Source: Magnetococcales bacterium WMHbinv6 (lineage in GTDB: Bacteria > Pseudomonadota > Magnetococcia > Magnetococcales > Magnetaquicoccaceae). Taken from it: DNA of 55,000 bases. Position 1 is the stretch's first letter; each line of letters begins with the position of its first letter. A program made the translations under genes and the position numbers. Location of the stretch: the NCBI GenBank assembly GCA_002753135.1, contig PDZV01000026.1, forward strand, positions 1 through 55,000, written 5' to 3'. The notes under the pieces were generated by a model that searched no databases, had not been told where the DNA came from, and saw only the letters and a list, made by a program, of their open reading frames with translations. Shown here in pieces: positions 1-8,625 of the stretch.

Positions 1-2
1 AG

Positions 3-326
3 GTCGAAACCAGCGCAGAGAGACCGGTTCCAGAAGAGGCTGAAACTGTCGAAGAGGCCCCAGCGCCAGAAGAAAGCGAAACCGGCACAGAGAGTCCCGA
101 ACCGGATATGGTCGAAACCAGCGCAGAGAGACCGGTTCCAGAAGAGGCTGAAACTGTCGAAGAGGCCCCAGCGCCAGAAGAAAGCGAAACCGGCACAGAG
201 AGTCCTGAACCGGATATGGTCGAAAGCAGCGCAGAGAGACCGGTTCCAGAAGAGGCTGAAACTGTCGAAGAGACCCCCGCACCGGATGACAGCGAAACCG
301 TCGCTGCGATTCCCGAACCGGACATG
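3..326 (+). repeat. Three tandem 108-bp coding repeats (36 aa each)
   Basis: Units run 3-110, 111-218 and 219-326. Each starts with GTCGAAA and ends with GA(T/C)ATG. Units 1 and 2 differ by a single base; unit 3 diverges in its second half. The array probably continues upstream of the window, and a shorter degenerate remnant follows to about 400. The unit is a multiple of three, so copy-number change only alters the length of the acidic proline-rich linker. Confidence 0.93.
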
Positions 327-914
327 GTTGCAAGCGTCGAAGAGACTCCAGCTCCGGAAGCGGTTGAAAGCGTTACAGAAACACCAGAACCGGCAGTGGT
401 GGAGGCAACTTTTGCCGCAGCGCCAACCGTGACCACGGTGCCGCTTGTGGCGGCGGACGACACGGAGGCTGCCGCGCCAGTGCAGGAGACGACAACCACC
501 CCGGCAGAAGAGGCGACAACAAGCGAATCCTGCCCCGACCGGGCAGAGCAACAGGCCGAGCTTTCGGTTTGTTACGCGGAACCGGTACAGATGTTGTGGC
601 CATCCGGCTTTGCGGCGGTGACCTTGCGGCCTTTACCTCCGATGCTGCCCGCGCCACCGCCTGCCGAAGCCCCCTCCTCCGTCGCCGCTGGCGAGTCGGC
701 AGCACCGGTTTGGACGGTGCAGCGGCTGCAGGCCTGTTTCGGGGAACGGGTGGAACAGATGGTTGAAGAGATGGCGCGCCAGATGTTGCGCACCTTGTTG
801 CCCGATTTGATTCAACAGGCGATTCGGGCGGAGTTGCAGCGTATCAGAGAGGAGAGCGGTGCTGATCTGCCCGATGTCACGGCAGAGGATGGTGCTGCGG
901 ATGCAGAAGGATAA
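3..914 (+). CDS. PopZ-like (DUF2497) polar organizing protein, 5' truncated by window edge
   Basis: The reading frame is open to the window start, so the N terminus is missing. What is visible is a long acidic, proline-rich region (about 36-residue tandem repeats full of E, P, T and S), an Ala/Pro/Thr-rich stretch, and a C-terminal amphipathic helical segment (motif [20 protein letters not shown]) followed by an acidic tail. PopZ of Alphaproteobacteria has the same plan: an acidic Pro-rich linker and a short C-terminal helical oligomerisation domain (DUF2497). The location fits too, since DUF2497 genes commonly lie directly upstream of valS in Alphaproteobacteria, and valS starts 7 bases after this stop. 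The likely role is a multimerising scaffold at the cell pole that binds partition proteins. The repeats and C-terminal helices are seen; the PopZ assignment is inference from architecture and neighbour. A TonB-like or other low-complexity protein is the alternative. Confidence 0.62.
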   Translation, partial: VETSAERPVPEEAETVEEAPAPEESETGTESPEPDMVETSAERPVPEEAETVEEAPAPEESETGTESPEPDMVESSAERPVPEEAETVEETPAPDDSETVAAIPEPDMVASVEETPAPEAVESVTETPEPAVVEATFAAAPTVTTVPLVAADDTEAAAPVQETTTTPAEEATTSESCPDRAEQQAELSVCYAEPVQMLWPSGFAAVTLRPLPPMLPAPPPAEAPSSVAAGESAAPVWTVQRLQACFGERVEQMVEEMARQMLRTLLPDLIQQAIRAELQRIREESGADLPDVTAEDGAADAEG

Positions 915-921
915 GTATCTC

Positions 922-3738
922 ATGAGTATGTCGGAACAAGCGTTACCCAAAGCCTACGATCCGGTGGGTGTCGAAAGGCGCTGGTATGCCTATTGGGAAG
1001 AAAACGGTCTGTTTGCCGCCGGGGCCAAGGAGGGTCGATCCTCCTATTGCATCATGATTCCACCGCCCAACGTGACCGGCACGTTGCACATGGGACATGC
1101 CTTTCAGGATACCCTGATGGATGCCCTGATCCGGCAAAGACGGATGCGCGGCGACCATACCTTGTGGCAAACCGGCACCGACCATGCTGGCATTGCCACG
1201 CAGATGGTGGTGGAACGGCAGTTGGCCGCCGAGGGCAAAAGTCGGCATGATTTGGGCCGGGAACCCTTTCTGCAACGGGTCTGGCGCTGGAAAGAGGAGT
1301 CCGGCGGCACCATCGTGCGCCAGTTGCGCCGCCTGGGTGCCTCCTGCGATTGGCAGCGGGAGGCCTTCACCATGGACAGCCATCTCTCGGCAGCGGTGCA
1401 GGAGGTATTTGTCCGCCTCTACCAGGAAGGGTTGATCTATCGTGGCAGCCGCCTGGTCAACTGGGATCCGGTGCTGCATACGGCGGTTTCTGATCTGGAG
1501 GTGATTTCTGAAGAGGAAGAGGGATCGCTCTGGCATTTGCGTTATCCGCTGGCCGAGGGCAGCGGTTATCTGGTGGTGGCCACCACCCGCCCGGAGACCA
1601 TGCTCGGCGATACGGCGGTGGCGGTCCATCCCGAGGATGAACGCTATCAGCATTTGCTTGGCAAAATGGTCCGTTTGCCGTTGGCGGAGCGGCTGATTCC
1701 GATCATCGCTGACGAAACGGTCAAGATGGATTTCGGCACCGGTTGTGTCAAAATCACCCCGGCGCACGATTTTAACGACTACGAAACCGGCAAGCGCCAC
1801 CATCTGCCGCAAATCAACATTCTCACCATCGATGCCACGCTCAACGAACAGGTTCCTGCCGCCTATCGGGGATTGGATCGTTTTGTCGCCCGCAAACGGA
1901 TCGTGCAGGATCTGGAGTCGTTGGGCTTGTTGGACAAAGTGGTGCCACACCGCCTGATGATTCCCCGTGGGGATCGCAGCAAAGCGGTGGTTGAACCCTA
2001 TCTGACCGATCAATGGTTTGTGCGGGCCGCGCCCCTGGCCGAAGAGGCGATTCGTGCCGTGGAAGAGGGGCGGATCCGCTTTGTTCCCGATGCCTGGAAA
2101 AAAACCTATTATGAGTGGATGCACCACATCCAGGATTGGTGCATCTCCCGACAAATCTGGTGGGGCCATCGCATTCCGGCCTGGTATGGCCCGGATGGCA
2201 CCTTTTTTGTCGCCCGCAACGAAGCGGAAGCCCGGCAACAGGCGCTGGCCCATTATGGTCAGGAGAGGCCGCTGCAACAGGATAACGATGTCCTGGACAC
2301 CTGGTTTTCCTCAGCCCTGTGGCCCTTTTCCACCCTGGGCTGGCCGGAGCAAAGCCCGGAGCTGGCCGCCTTCTATCCCACCGATGTGCTGGTCACCGGC
2401 TTTGATATTATTTTTTTCTGGGTGGCACGGATGATCATGATGGGCCTGAAGTTTACCGGCCAGGTTCCCTTCCGTACCGTCTACATCACCGGCCTCGTCC
2501 GCGATGGCGAAGGCAATAAAATGAGCAAATCCAAAGGAAATGTACTCGATCCTCTGGATTTGATCGACGGCATCAGCCTGGAAGAGTTGGTCCAGAAACG
2601 GACCCGCGACCTGATGCAGCCGCAACTGGCGCAAAAAATTGAGGCGGCCACCCGCAAAGAGTTTCCCAACGGAATTCCTGCCTTCGGGACCGATGCCCTG
2701 CGCTTCACCATGGCCAGCCTGGCCACCCAGGGCCGCGACATCAAGTTTGATCTCAACCGCATGGAGGGGTATCGCAACTTTTGCAACAAGTTGTGGAACG
2801 CCTCCCGCTTTGTGCTGATGAATTGCGAGGGCAAGGAGAATGGCCCGTTGCCGGTGGATGCCCCCCTGGCGCTGGTTGATCGCTGGATTCTCTCCCGTCT
2901 GCAGGCCCTGATTCAGACGGTGGACGACTCTTTGAGCAAGTATCGTTTCGACGAAACGGCGGCGGCCTTGTACCATTTTCTCTGGGGGGATTATTGCGAC
3001 TGGTATTTGGAGTGGGTCAAACCCCGCCTCTACGGCCAGGAAGAGATCAGCCCCGCCGAACAGCAGACCACCCGGCAAACCATGCTCACCGTTTTGGAAC
3101 AGGCTCTGCGCCTGTTGCATCCGTTGATGCCCTTCATCACCGAAGAGTTATGGCAGAAGGTGGCCCCCCTGACCGGGCGCACCCCCCCTGTTGGCTCGTT
3201 GATGCTGGCCTCCTGGCCGCAAAGCGAGTCATCATGGCATGATCCGGAGCTGGCCCGGCATATCGAACTGGTGCAAGAGGTGGTGGTGGCGGTGCGCACG
3301 CTGCGCAGCGAAAACAACATTCCCCCCGGCCAGCGTTTGCCGCTGCTGGTGGCTGCCGATACGGCCACTTTGCAGCAGTGGTTGCAACCCTATCAACATT
3401 TGATTCTGCCCCTGGCCCGCCTGGAGGGGTGGCAGGTGTTGACAGGAGAGGCTCCAGCTGCCTGCGTCACCGCCGTTCTGCCACAGATCAAACTCTATCT
3501 GCCGCTGGCCGGCATCATCGATCCGGAGGCAGAATATGCCCGTCTGAGCAAAGAGTTGGCCCGCCTGGACAACGAATTGCAGCGGGTGCGCGGCAAATTG
3601 AGCAATCCCGCCTTTCTGGCCAACGCCAAAGCGGAAGTGGTGGCCAAAGAGCAACAGAAAGAGCAGGCGTATCAGGACAAATATCTGGGCGTGCAGGAGG
3701 CGGTGCAACGCTTGGATGAATTACGGAGGAAACCATGA
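922..3738 (+). CDS. valS: Valine--tRNA ligase
   Basis: Charges tRNA-Val with valine in the cytoplasm; class I synthetase. The class I signature HMGH is at residues 56-59 and the KMSKS loop (NKMSKSKGN) near residue 530. Between them are the large editing domain ([16 protein letters not shown]) and the catalytic-core segment [14 protein letters not shown]. The C terminus has an anticodon-binding domain and the Lys/Glu-rich coiled-coil arm typical of ValRS. The full length of 938 residues is normal. In-frame ATGs occur at 859 and 901, but the start at 922 is preferred because AGAAGGA lies 10 bases upstream and it avoids the preceding gene. The stop overlaps the nadC start (ATGA), so translation is probably coupled. 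Confidence 0.97.
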   Translation: MSMSEQALPKAYDPVGVERRWYAYWEENGLFAAGAKEGRSSYCIMIPPPNVTGTLHMGHAFQDTLMDALIRQRRMRGDHTLWQTGTDHAGIATQMVVERQLAAEGKSRHDLGREPFLQRVWRWKEESGGTIVRQLRRLGASCDWQREAFTMDSHLSAAVQEVFVRLYQEGLIYRGSRLVNWDPVLHTAVSDLEVISEEEEGSLWHLRYPLAEGSGYLVVATTRPETMLGDTAVAVHPEDERYQHLLGKMVRLPLAERLIPIIADETVKMDFGTGCVKITPAHDFNDYETGKRHHLPQINILTIDATLNEQVPAAYRGLDRFVARKRIVQDLESLGLLDKVVPHRLMIPRGDRSKAVVEPYLTDQWFVRAAPLAEEAIRAVEEGRIRFVPDAWKKTYYEWMHHIQDWCISRQIWWGHRIPAWYGPDGTFFVARNEAEARQQALAHYGQERPLQQDNDVLDTWFSSALWPFSTLGWPEQSPELAAFYPTDVLVTGFDIIFFWVARMIMMGLKFTGQVPFRTVYITGLVRDGEGNKMSKSKGNVLDPLDLIDGISLEELVQKRTRDLMQPQLAQKIEAATRKEFPNGIPAFGTDALRFTMASLATQGRDIKFDLNRMEGYRNFCNKLWNASRFVLMNCEGKENGPLPVDAPLALVDRWILSRLQALIQTVDDSLSKYRFDETAAALYHFLWGDYCDWYLEWVKPRLYGQEEISPAEQQTTRQTMLTVLEQALRLLHPLMPFITEELWQKVAPLTGRTPPVGSLMLASWPQSESSWHDPELARHIELVQEVVVAVRTLRSENNIPPGQRLPLLVAADTATLQQWLQPYQHLILPLARLEGWQVLTGEAPAACVTAVLPQIKLYLPLAGIIDPEAEYARLSKELARLDNELQRVRGKLSNPAFLANAKAEVVAKEQQKEQAYQDKYLGVQEAVQRLDELRRKP

Positions 3739-4577
3739 ATTTCGTCTGGTCCGGCCATTGGACGGAAACCATTAAGAATGCTTTGTTTCAAGATATCGGG
3801 CGCGGTGACATTACCACCAACGCCATTGTCCGTCCCGGACAAAAGGCGGAGGCGGTGCTGGTGGCCCGGGAGGATTTGGTGGTCTGCGGGTTGCCGGTGA
3901 TGGCGGAAGTTTTTTCCATTCTGGACAGCCGCATCCGCATGCTGCCGGAGACACCGGATGGCGGCGGCGTGCAGGCAGGCAACATTATCTGCACCTTGAA
4001 CGGTCCGGCACGCAGCATTTTGACCGGCGAACGGGTGGCCCTGAATTTTTTCCAGAATCTCTCTGCGGTTGCCACGCTGACCCGCCGTTTTGTCGAGCAG
4101 GTGGCAGGCACCAACGCCCAGATTGTCGACACACGCAAAACCACGCCGGGTTTGCGCCAGTTGCAGAAATATGCGGTTCGGATTGGCGGTGGTCGCAACC
4201 ATCGCATGGGACTGGACGATGGCGTACTGATCAAGGAAAATCATATTGCCCTGGCTGGCAGCGTCACCGAAGCGATCAAGCGGGTCGAAGAGGCGGTCAG
4301 CCATCTGCACCGGATTCAGGTGGAGTGTGAAACGCTGGATCAGGTGCGCGAAGCCCTGGATGCCGGAGCCCACGCCATTTTGTTGGATAACATGTCCCTG
4401 GAGACCATCCGTCGGGCCGTCGATCTGGCCGGAGGCAAGGTGTTGCTGGAGGCCAGTGGCAATGTTACCCTGGAAAATGTGCGGCAGTTGGCAGAGACCG
4501 GTGTCGATCTGATTTCCGTGGGGGCAATTACCCACAGTGCTGGCAGCAAGGATGTCTCTCTGTTGGTCAAGCTGTGA
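3735..4577 (+). CDS. nadC: Nicotinate-nucleotide pyrophosphorylase (quinolinate phosphoribosyltransferase)
   Basis: Converts quinolinate and PRPP to nicotinate mononucleotide, CO2 and PPi in de novo NAD synthesis. It is 280 residues, the usual length. The family hallmark [16 protein letters not shown] is followed by [20 protein letters not shown], which carries the conserved substrate-binding Arg, His and Lys residues. The C-terminal barrel has the typical VEC, LLDNM and EASGN strands, and ends with the [12 protein letters not shown] phosphate-binding region. The start codon overlaps the valS stop and an SD-like GGAGG precedes it inside valS. The stop overlaps the GTG of birA. No nadA or nadB is in the window. 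Confidence 0.97.
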   Translation: MNFVWSGHWTETIKNALFQDIGRGDITTNAIVRPGQKAEAVLVAREDLVVCGLPVMAEVFSILDSRIRMLPETPDGGGVQAGNIICTLNGPARSILTGERVALNFFQNLSAVATLTRRFVEQVAGTNAQIVDTRKTTPGLRQLQKYAVRIGGGRNHRMGLDDGVLIKENHIALAGSVTEAIKRVEEAVSHLHRIQVECETLDQVREALDAGAHAILLDNMSLETIRRAVDLAGGKVLLEASGNVTLENVRQLAETGVDLISVGAITHSAGSKDVSLLVKL

Positions 4578-5401
4578 GCCTGGCCGCACAACCCGTTGCC
4601 GGGATGGCACTGGATGCCGCCTGCATGGCCCCTTTGCTGACGGGCAAACGGTTTCGGCCAGAACGCTACCATTATTATCCGCTGTTGGATTCGAGCAACC
4701 AGCAGGCGGCCCTGTTGGCGCAACAGGGGGCAGACGAAGGAACGGTGGTGGTTGCCGAGCAGCAAAGCCAGGGCCGGGGTCGTCTGGGGCGTCCCTGGTC
4801 ATCCCCCGCCGGGATCAACCTCTACTGTTCGTTGTTGTTGCGTCCGGCCATCGCCGCCCGGCATGCTGCCCAATTGACGCTGGTGGCCGGTTTGGCCTTG
4901 TGGCACACGGCACAGGAGTGGGGCGTGCAGGGGTGCGAACTGAAATGGCCCAATGATCTGCTGCTGCAGGGGCGCAAGGCTGCCGGTATTCTGACCGAAA
5001 TGCGCGCCGAAGGGGAGAAGACTCAGTATGTAATTGTCGGCATCGGTGTCAATCTCAATGGTGGTCGGACCGATCTGCCGCCGGAGTTGCAAGCACAGGC
5101 CATCCATCTGGCCGAGGCGTTGCCTGCCCCCATCGAGCGCAGTCGTTTTCTTGCCGCTTTGTTGCAGCAATGGGAAACATGGTATGACCGTTATCAAACA
5201 TCAGGTTTTGCTCCCTTGGCAACATTGTGGCAACAGGCGGCCCGTCTGCCGGGTCGCCGGGTGCAAATTCGTTTGGCTGAGGGCTCTTTTGCAGGCGAAG
5301 CCGTGACTTTGGATGCAGATGGTTGTTTACTGGTAAAGCGTGGCGATGGTATGCTGACTCGGGTTGTGGCAGGGGATGTCACCCTACTGGGAGAGGGTTG
5401 A
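4574..5401 (+). CDS. birA: Biotin--[acetyl-CoA-carboxylase] ligase, no HTH domain
   Basis: Attaches biotin through biotinyl-AMP to the carboxyl carrier protein. The biotin-binding glycine loop GQGRLGR-type motif appears as GRGRLGRPW, and the catalytic KWPND segment is followed by KAAGILTEM. A C-terminal SH3-like domain ends in VVAGDVTLL. With 275 residues and no N-terminal winged helix, this is the monofunctional form that cannot act as a biotin-operon repressor. The start is taken as GTG overlapping the nadC stop (GTGA); an in-frame ATG at 4604 is possible but has no better SD. It lies upstream of coaX, a common birA-coaX pairing. Confidence 0.94.
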   Translation: MSLAAQPVAGMALDAACMAPLLTGKRFRPERYHYYPLLDSSNQQAALLAQQGADEGTVVVAEQQSQGRGRLGRPWSSPAGINLYCSLLLRPAIAARHAAQLTLVAGLALWHTAQEWGVQGCELKWPNDLLLQGRKAAGILTEMRAEGEKTQYVIVGIGVNLNGGRTDLPPELQAQAIHLAEALPAPIERSRFLAALLQQWETWYDRYQTSGFAPLATLWQQAARLPGRRVQIRLAEGSFAGEAVTLDADGCLLVKRGDGMLTRVVAGDVTLLGEG

Positions 5402-5409
5402 ACAAACAG

Positions 5410-6231
5410 ATGCTGTTGGTCATCGATATCGGCAATACCAATATTGTGTTGGGTGTCTATCACACGGGGTGCCAGGAACCCTCCCCTGTCGATGGGCCCT
5501 ACGAGCGGGACAGTCGGGGCAAAATTTTGCTGCGTCACTGGCGCGTCGCCACCCGTGCCGAGCAAACCGGCGATGAATATGGTATTTTGCTTGCTAATCT
5601 GTTTCAATTGTCCGGCCTGGACATCAAACAGGTTGCTGGTGCCATTATCGGCAGTGTGGTTCCCCCGCTGCAGGCTACTCTGGTTCGGATGTTAAAACGG
5701 ACCTTTGCCTTGCATCCGCTCCTGGTGGGCCCTGGCATCAAGACCGGCATGCCGATTTTGTGTGACAATCCCCGGGAAGTGGGGGCCGATCGCATCGTCA
5801 ACGCGGTGGCGGCCTACGAACGGTTGAAACAGGCGGTTTTGGTCGTTGATTTTGGTACGGCGACCACCTTTGATCTGGTCAGTGATCGTGGGGAATATTT
5901 AGGCGGTGCCATTGCCCCCGGTTTAGGATTGGCCACCAAGGTATTGTCGGAAAAAACCGCGCAGTTGCCCAGTATCGATCTGGTCAGTCCACCGAGCGTG
6001 ATTGGTCGCAACACGGTCGGGGCCATGCAATCCGGTCTTTATTGGGGCTATGTGGGGTTGGTGGATGGACTGGTACAACGGATGATCAGCGAATCGGGCT
6101 TTGCCTCCGTGCGGGTGATTGCCACCGGCGGTTTGTCACGATTGATTGCCGGGGCCAGTGCGTGTATTGAACAGGTTGATGAATTTTTAACGTTGTCCGG
6201 TCTGCAACTGTTGTACGAACGCAATAGCTAG
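5410..6231 (+). CDS. coaX: Type III pantothenate kinase
   Basis: Phosphorylates pantothenate, the first step of CoA synthesis; ASKHA fold, typically dependent on a monovalent cation. The phosphate-1 motif DIGNTNIVLGVY is at the N terminus, the VDFGTATTFDLV phosphate-2 motif is central, and GGAIAPGLGLATKVLSEKTA follows in the order expected for CoaX. The length from 5410 is 273 residues, normal for the family. ATG 5410 is chosen because GGGAGAGG lies upstream at workable spacing, and the in-frame TTG at 5398 would sit almost on that SD. It overlaps nothing and follows birA by 8 bases, so it belongs to the same operon. Confidence 0.95.
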   Translation: MLLVIDIGNTNIVLGVYHTGCQEPSPVDGPYERDSRGKILLRHWRVATRAEQTGDEYGILLANLFQLSGLDIKQVAGAIIGSVVPPLQATLVRMLKRTFALHPLLVGPGIKTGMPILCDNPREVGADRIVNAVAAYERLKQAVLVVDFGTATTFDLVSDRGEYLGGAIAPGLGLATKVLSEKTAQLPSIDLVSPPSVIGRNTVGAMQSGLYWGYVGLVDGLVQRMISESGFASVRVIATGGLSRLIAGASACIEQVDEFLTLSGLQLLYERNS

Positions 6232-6240
6232 GAGCATCCC

Positions 6241-6975
6241 GTGTCTGCGCATGCCTCCATTCTGTCCAGAGCCCTGCCCGTTACTGTTCTGCTGCTGTTA
6301 CTCGGGGTCAATCTGGCAATTTTTCTGGCCATGCCCTCCACCAGTAAGGATGACATCTGGTATGGTCCCCCGATTACCGGACGACATCTGGCGCTGGCCG
6401 ATCCACGCATCAAGGAGGCGGCCCCACCCCCGGTGGTTCAACCGGTTGCGCCGGTTGCCAAAGCCAAGCCGGCCCCGGCGGTGGATCTGGACGCCAAGGG
6501 GGAGTTCATTGTGCAAACGGGGGGCTTTTTCGATCTGGGCATCGATACGGTTCTGGAGCTTTTGCGCAAAGGCGGTCTGGAGCCATGGGTGCAAACCAGC
6601 AAAGAAAAAATCAGGGTCAACAGCCTGCAGGCGGGCCCCTATGCCAATAAAAAAGATTTGAAAGAGGCAGAGGCACAATTGAAGGCCGCCGGAATCACCG
6701 TCAAAGTGGAAGAGACCTGGGAAGGATCGGTCATTGCCCTGGGTCGCAGTTATGCCTTGGGCGAAGCGATGCAGGAGATGGATAAAATTCGTGCCAAAGG
6801 GGTACAAACCTTACGTCTGATCAAAGTGGAAGAGGAACGATTGGTCAGCCGGGTCAGTGTCGGCCCCTATCCTTCCAAAGCCAAGGCCAACGAAGTAAGC
6901 GCCCGCGTGGCCAAACTGAGTTTGACGGTACCGGTCATCAAAGAGTGGGTACCTCCGTCAACGCCGAGTCGATAA
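6241..6975 (+). CDS. Membrane-anchored SPOR-like repeat protein
   Basis: Starts at GTG with TAGGAG six bases upstream, only 9 bases after coaX. Residues about 10-30 form one hydrophobic segment (VTVLLLLLGVNLAIFLAM), followed by a Pro/Ala/Lys linker and two repeats resembling SPOR modules. The repeats are recognised by VNSLQAGPYANKKDLKEAE and VSRVSVGPYPSKAKANEVS, each followed by a helix with conserved Ala and Leu. SPOR domains bind denuded peptidoglycan glycans, often at the septum. A periplasmic C terminus anchored in the inner membrane is therefore likely. The exact role is unknown; it is the last gene of the valS-nadC-birA-coaX operon. Confidence 0.8.
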   Translation: MSAHASILSRALPVTVLLLLLGVNLAIFLAMPSTSKDDIWYGPPITGRHLALADPRIKEAAPPPVVQPVAPVAKAKPAPAVDLDAKGEFIVQTGGFFDLGIDTVLELLRKGGLEPWVQTSKEKIRVNSLQAGPYANKKDLKEAEAQLKAAGITVKVEETWEGSVIALGRSYALGEAMQEMDKIRAKGVQTLRLIKVEEERLVSRVSVGPYPSKAKANEVSARVAKLSLTVPVIKEWVPPSTPSR

Positions 6976-7001
6976 TTGGTGCAGCGCATCGCTGTCAGCT
7001 C

Positions 7002-7029
7002 TTGACAGATCGATTCAGCACGCTAGAAT
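7002..7029 (+). promoter_or_regulatory. Sigma70-type promoter for tRNA (CAT)
   Basis: TTGACA at 7002-7007 and TAGAAT at 7024-7029 are separated by 16 bases, and the -10 ends 16 bases before the mature tRNA start. Confidence 0.8.
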
Positions 7030-7045
7030 ACGCCCCTGTCCTTGC

Positions 7046-7122
7046 GGCGAGGTAGCTCAGCTGGTTAGAGCGACGGACTCATAATCCGTAGGTCGTGGGT
7101 TCGAGTCCCACTCTCGCTACCA
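7046..7122 (+). tRNA. tRNA with CAT anticodon (elongator Met or Ile2)
   Basis: This is a 77-nt cloverleaf with encoded CCA. Acceptor GGCGAGG pairs with TCTCGCT (G1-U72 and G7-U66 wobbles), the D stem is GCTC/GAGC, the anticodon stem ACGGA/TCCGT closes the loop CTCATAA, and the T stem is GTGGG/CCCAC. The anticodon CAT with this loop fits elongator methionine or the lysidine-modified isoleucine tRNA; identity cannot be fixed by eye. Its 3' half from 7076 on is the left copy of a 48-bp direct repeat, so the gene was the insertion target of the element that follows. Confidence 0.96.
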
Positions 7123-7123
7123 A
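7076..7123 (+). repeat. Left attachment repeat (48 bp, within tRNA)
   Basis: Identical to 8626-8673. It starts in the anticodon arm (GACTCATAATCC) and runs through the CCA end plus one base. The bases on either side differ between the copies. Confidence 0.97.
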
Positions 7124-7138
7124 CAAATCAAGCACGTA

Positions 7139-7168
7139 CGGCCACTCTATGAGTGGCCGTTGCTGTTT
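7139..7168 (+). terminator. Intrinsic terminator-like hairpin after the tRNA
   Basis: CGGCCACTC / GAGTGGCCG forms a 9-bp stem with a 3-base loop, followed by TTGCTGTTTT. The stem resembles the longer hairpin downstream of the right att copy, so the element seems to carry its own version of the tRNA terminator. Confidence 0.75.
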
Positions 7169-7228
7169 TGGGTTCCTCTATGGGTTCCTTGCTTTTTGGG
7201 TTCCTCGGTTGTACCGCGCCACATGGTT

Positions 7229-7286
7229 TTAACCCAGGTTTAACACCGTATTTTATTTTTTATTTTATATCAATATGTTGCCGTAC
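7229..7286 (+). repeat. Left copy of a 58-bp imperfect inverted repeat
   Basis: The plus strand here matches the reverse complement of 8527-8584 at 51 of 58 positions by hand alignment, including TTAACCCA at one end and ATATCAATAT inside. Both copies lie about 100 bp inside the att repeats. Confidence 0.85.
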
Positions 7287-7337
7287 TATTTTTCCGCAAG
7301 TGGCACTACAAAGTTGCGGGCTTATCTGTTTTTGTGA

Positions 7338-7705
7338 TCACACGATCATTTTTTTCACGCCACCCGGACTGGGATCAAGAGCGAGAGCCTGGTAGATCAG
7401 TTTCTGGTTTGGCTCCGCTTTTGTGGTCTTGCGCACGTGCAGAACCCGGTCATCAGCCCGCCGGAAAGTGGCGGTGATACCGGTCATCAGACTGGCCGCT
7501 GTGCGCCTTAAATCGTGCCGTGCGGGGTGATCCAGACCATTCCAGAAGGCGCGAATCTCCTCCAGCGTCAACACCCGCTCCCGTTGCCGTTCAGCGACAG
7601 GGGCCTGCACTCCCGGCAAGGCGACACGTCGACCACTCCGCGCGACAGAGCAAAATTGAACATCTTGCGCACACAGGCCAAGGTTCGGTTGTTCAAGCTC
7701 CGGCA
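7338..7705 (-). pseudogene. Tyrosine recombinase (integrase) remnant
   Basis: Two reading frames carry consecutive integrase pieces. The first, about 7705-7620, reads NRTLACVRKMFNFALSRGVV, a typical core-binding-domain end. After a frameshift the other frame continues with PVAERQRERVLTLEEIRAFW and then jumps to RHDLRRTAASLMTGI, the HxxR box of the catalytic domain. The stretch that should hold the first catalytic Arg and the Lys is deleted between these pieces, and no recognisable C-terminal Tyr motif follows. The gene is therefore dead. It probably catalysed insertion at the adjacent tRNA. Confidence 0.83.
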
Positions 7706-7751
7706 GCAGTGATGGCAACATTTTGCTCCTGGTGTCAAGAAAATTTCTGGA

Positions 7752-7780
7752 TTGACTGTATGCACATTTGACGGTACATT
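7752..7780 (+). promoter_or_regulatory. Predicted brnTA promoter
   Basis: TTGACT (7752-7757) and TACATT (7775-7780) are separated by 17 bases. The -10 ends only 7 bases before the ATG of brnT, so transcription would begin at or next to the start codon. BrnA-type antitoxins normally bind and repress their own promoter, and this region is where such an operator would lie. Confidence 0.65.
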
Positions 7781-7787
7781 TATTCCC

Positions 7788-8051
7788 ATGAAGATTGAAT
7801 GGGACAAAATCAAAGCCAAAACGAACGAGAGGAAGCACGGGGTGTCTTTTGTGGACGCCGCGACCGTGCTGAATGATCCTGAGTCCCTGATTTCGGAAGA
7901 CGACAGCCATGATGAGCAGCGTTTTCAGGCCATTGGCATGGATGGAACCGGACGAATTTTGGCAGTGATTTTCACGTATCGAGAGGAATTCACCCGTATC
8001 ATCAGTGCCAGGAAGGCTGATGGATGGGAACGGAAACTTTACTGGAGATAA
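7788..8051 (+). CDS. brnT: BrnT family toxin
   Basis: This is a type II toxin of the RelE-like fold that inhibits translation, known from Brucella BrnTA. The family features seen are the N-terminal IEWDKIKAKTNERKHGVSF segment, the DxxHDEQRF middle and the C-terminal RIISARKADGWERKLY stretch, with conserved His, Arg and Tyr. The length of 87 residues is normal. The start is set at ATG 7788, where the family's usual M-x-x-x-WD begins; an upstream in-frame TTG would fall inside the promoter. No SD precedes it. brnA follows after 3 bases. It is one of two complete genes left in the att-bounded remnant. Confidence 0.92.
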   Translation: MKIEWDKIKAKTNERKHGVSFVDAATVLNDPESLISEDDSHDEQRFQAIGMDGTGRILAVIFTYREEFTRIISARKADGWERKLYWR

Positions 8052-8054
8052 TCC

Positions 8055-8351
8055 ATGAAGAAGATGATCACGAAAGAAGGTTTTGATTTTAGCAATGCCA
8101 AGCGTGGCCCGGTCATCCCGGACACTGGCAACAAGGAGCGGATCACCATTCGGATTGATGCCGACATTCTTGGCTGGTTCCGTGGATGTGTCGAACAAGC
8201 CGGCGGCGGCAACTACCAGAGCATGATGAATGATGCGCTCCGGGAGTATGTGGAGAAGCATCGCGAGCCGCTGGAGGAGACCCTGCGCCGCGTCATCCGC
8301 GAGGAACTGCGGGCAACTGGTCGCAGAGCCAGCCGCAGTGTCGGCGTGTGA
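8055..8351 (+). CDS. brnA: BrnA family antitoxin
   Basis: Neutralises BrnT and represses the operon through a ribbon-helix-helix domain. The sequence shows KERITIRIDADILGWFRGC followed by GGGNYQSMMNDALREYVEKH, the characteristic BrnA/RHH pattern, then a charged C-terminal helix. It is 98 residues and starts 3 bases after the brnT stop. The toxin-first order is the usual brnTA order. Confidence 0.92.
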   Translation: MKKMITKEGFDFSNAKRGPVIPDTGNKERITIRIDADILGWFRGCVEQAGGGNYQSMMNDALREYVEKHREPLEETLRRVIREELRATGRRASRSVGV

Positions 8352-8395
8352 TACCGTTCAATTCCAGGTTGCACGTTCTCTGACAAAAACAGCAT

Positions 8396-8545
8396 TCATG
8401 GCACGACTCTCAAATAATGTTGCATTTTTCGCACTGCCTTGTTTTCGATATGGAAAACACGTTCTCTGGTGACTTTCCAGCGTCTGCTGATCGTCAGCAG
8501 TTCCATTCCGGCCAGTCGGCACCGGAGTGCGGCAATATATTGATA
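8396..8545 (-). pseudogene. Sigma-70 region 4-like helix-turn-helix fragment
   Basis: An open frame of 49 codons carries RCRLAGMELLTIS and then KVTRERVFHIENKAVRKMQ, closely resembling the sigma-70 region 4.2 pattern (L-T-x-x-x-G-V-T-R-E-R-x-R-Q-I-E-x-K-A-L-R-K). No good start or SD is visible, and an upstream stop at 8546-8548 lies inside the inverted repeat. It is either a tiny DNA-binding protein starting at an internal ATG or, more likely, a leftover of a larger regulator of the mobile element. Confidence 0.5.
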
Positions 8546-8584
8546 TCAAACAAAAAATCAAATACAGTGTTAAACATGGGTTAA
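8527..8584 (-). repeat. Right copy of the 58-bp imperfect inverted repeat
   Basis: The reverse complement matches 7229-7286 at 51 of 58 positions. It lies about 40 bp inside the right att repeat. Confidence 0.85.
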
Positions 8585-8625
8585 CTTATCAATAATTTGC
8601 TTTGTTTTGTCTGTAATGAAATATT

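Noticed and set aside
1-326. Short-period repeats as a possible CRISPR array
   Set aside because: Units are adjacent without spacers and keep an open reading frame; it is a coding tandem repeat. No CRISPR array was seen elsewhere.
943-2277. Minus-strand frame of 444 codons opposite valS
   Set aside because: Shadow of valS; low-complexity His/Gly/Gln product.
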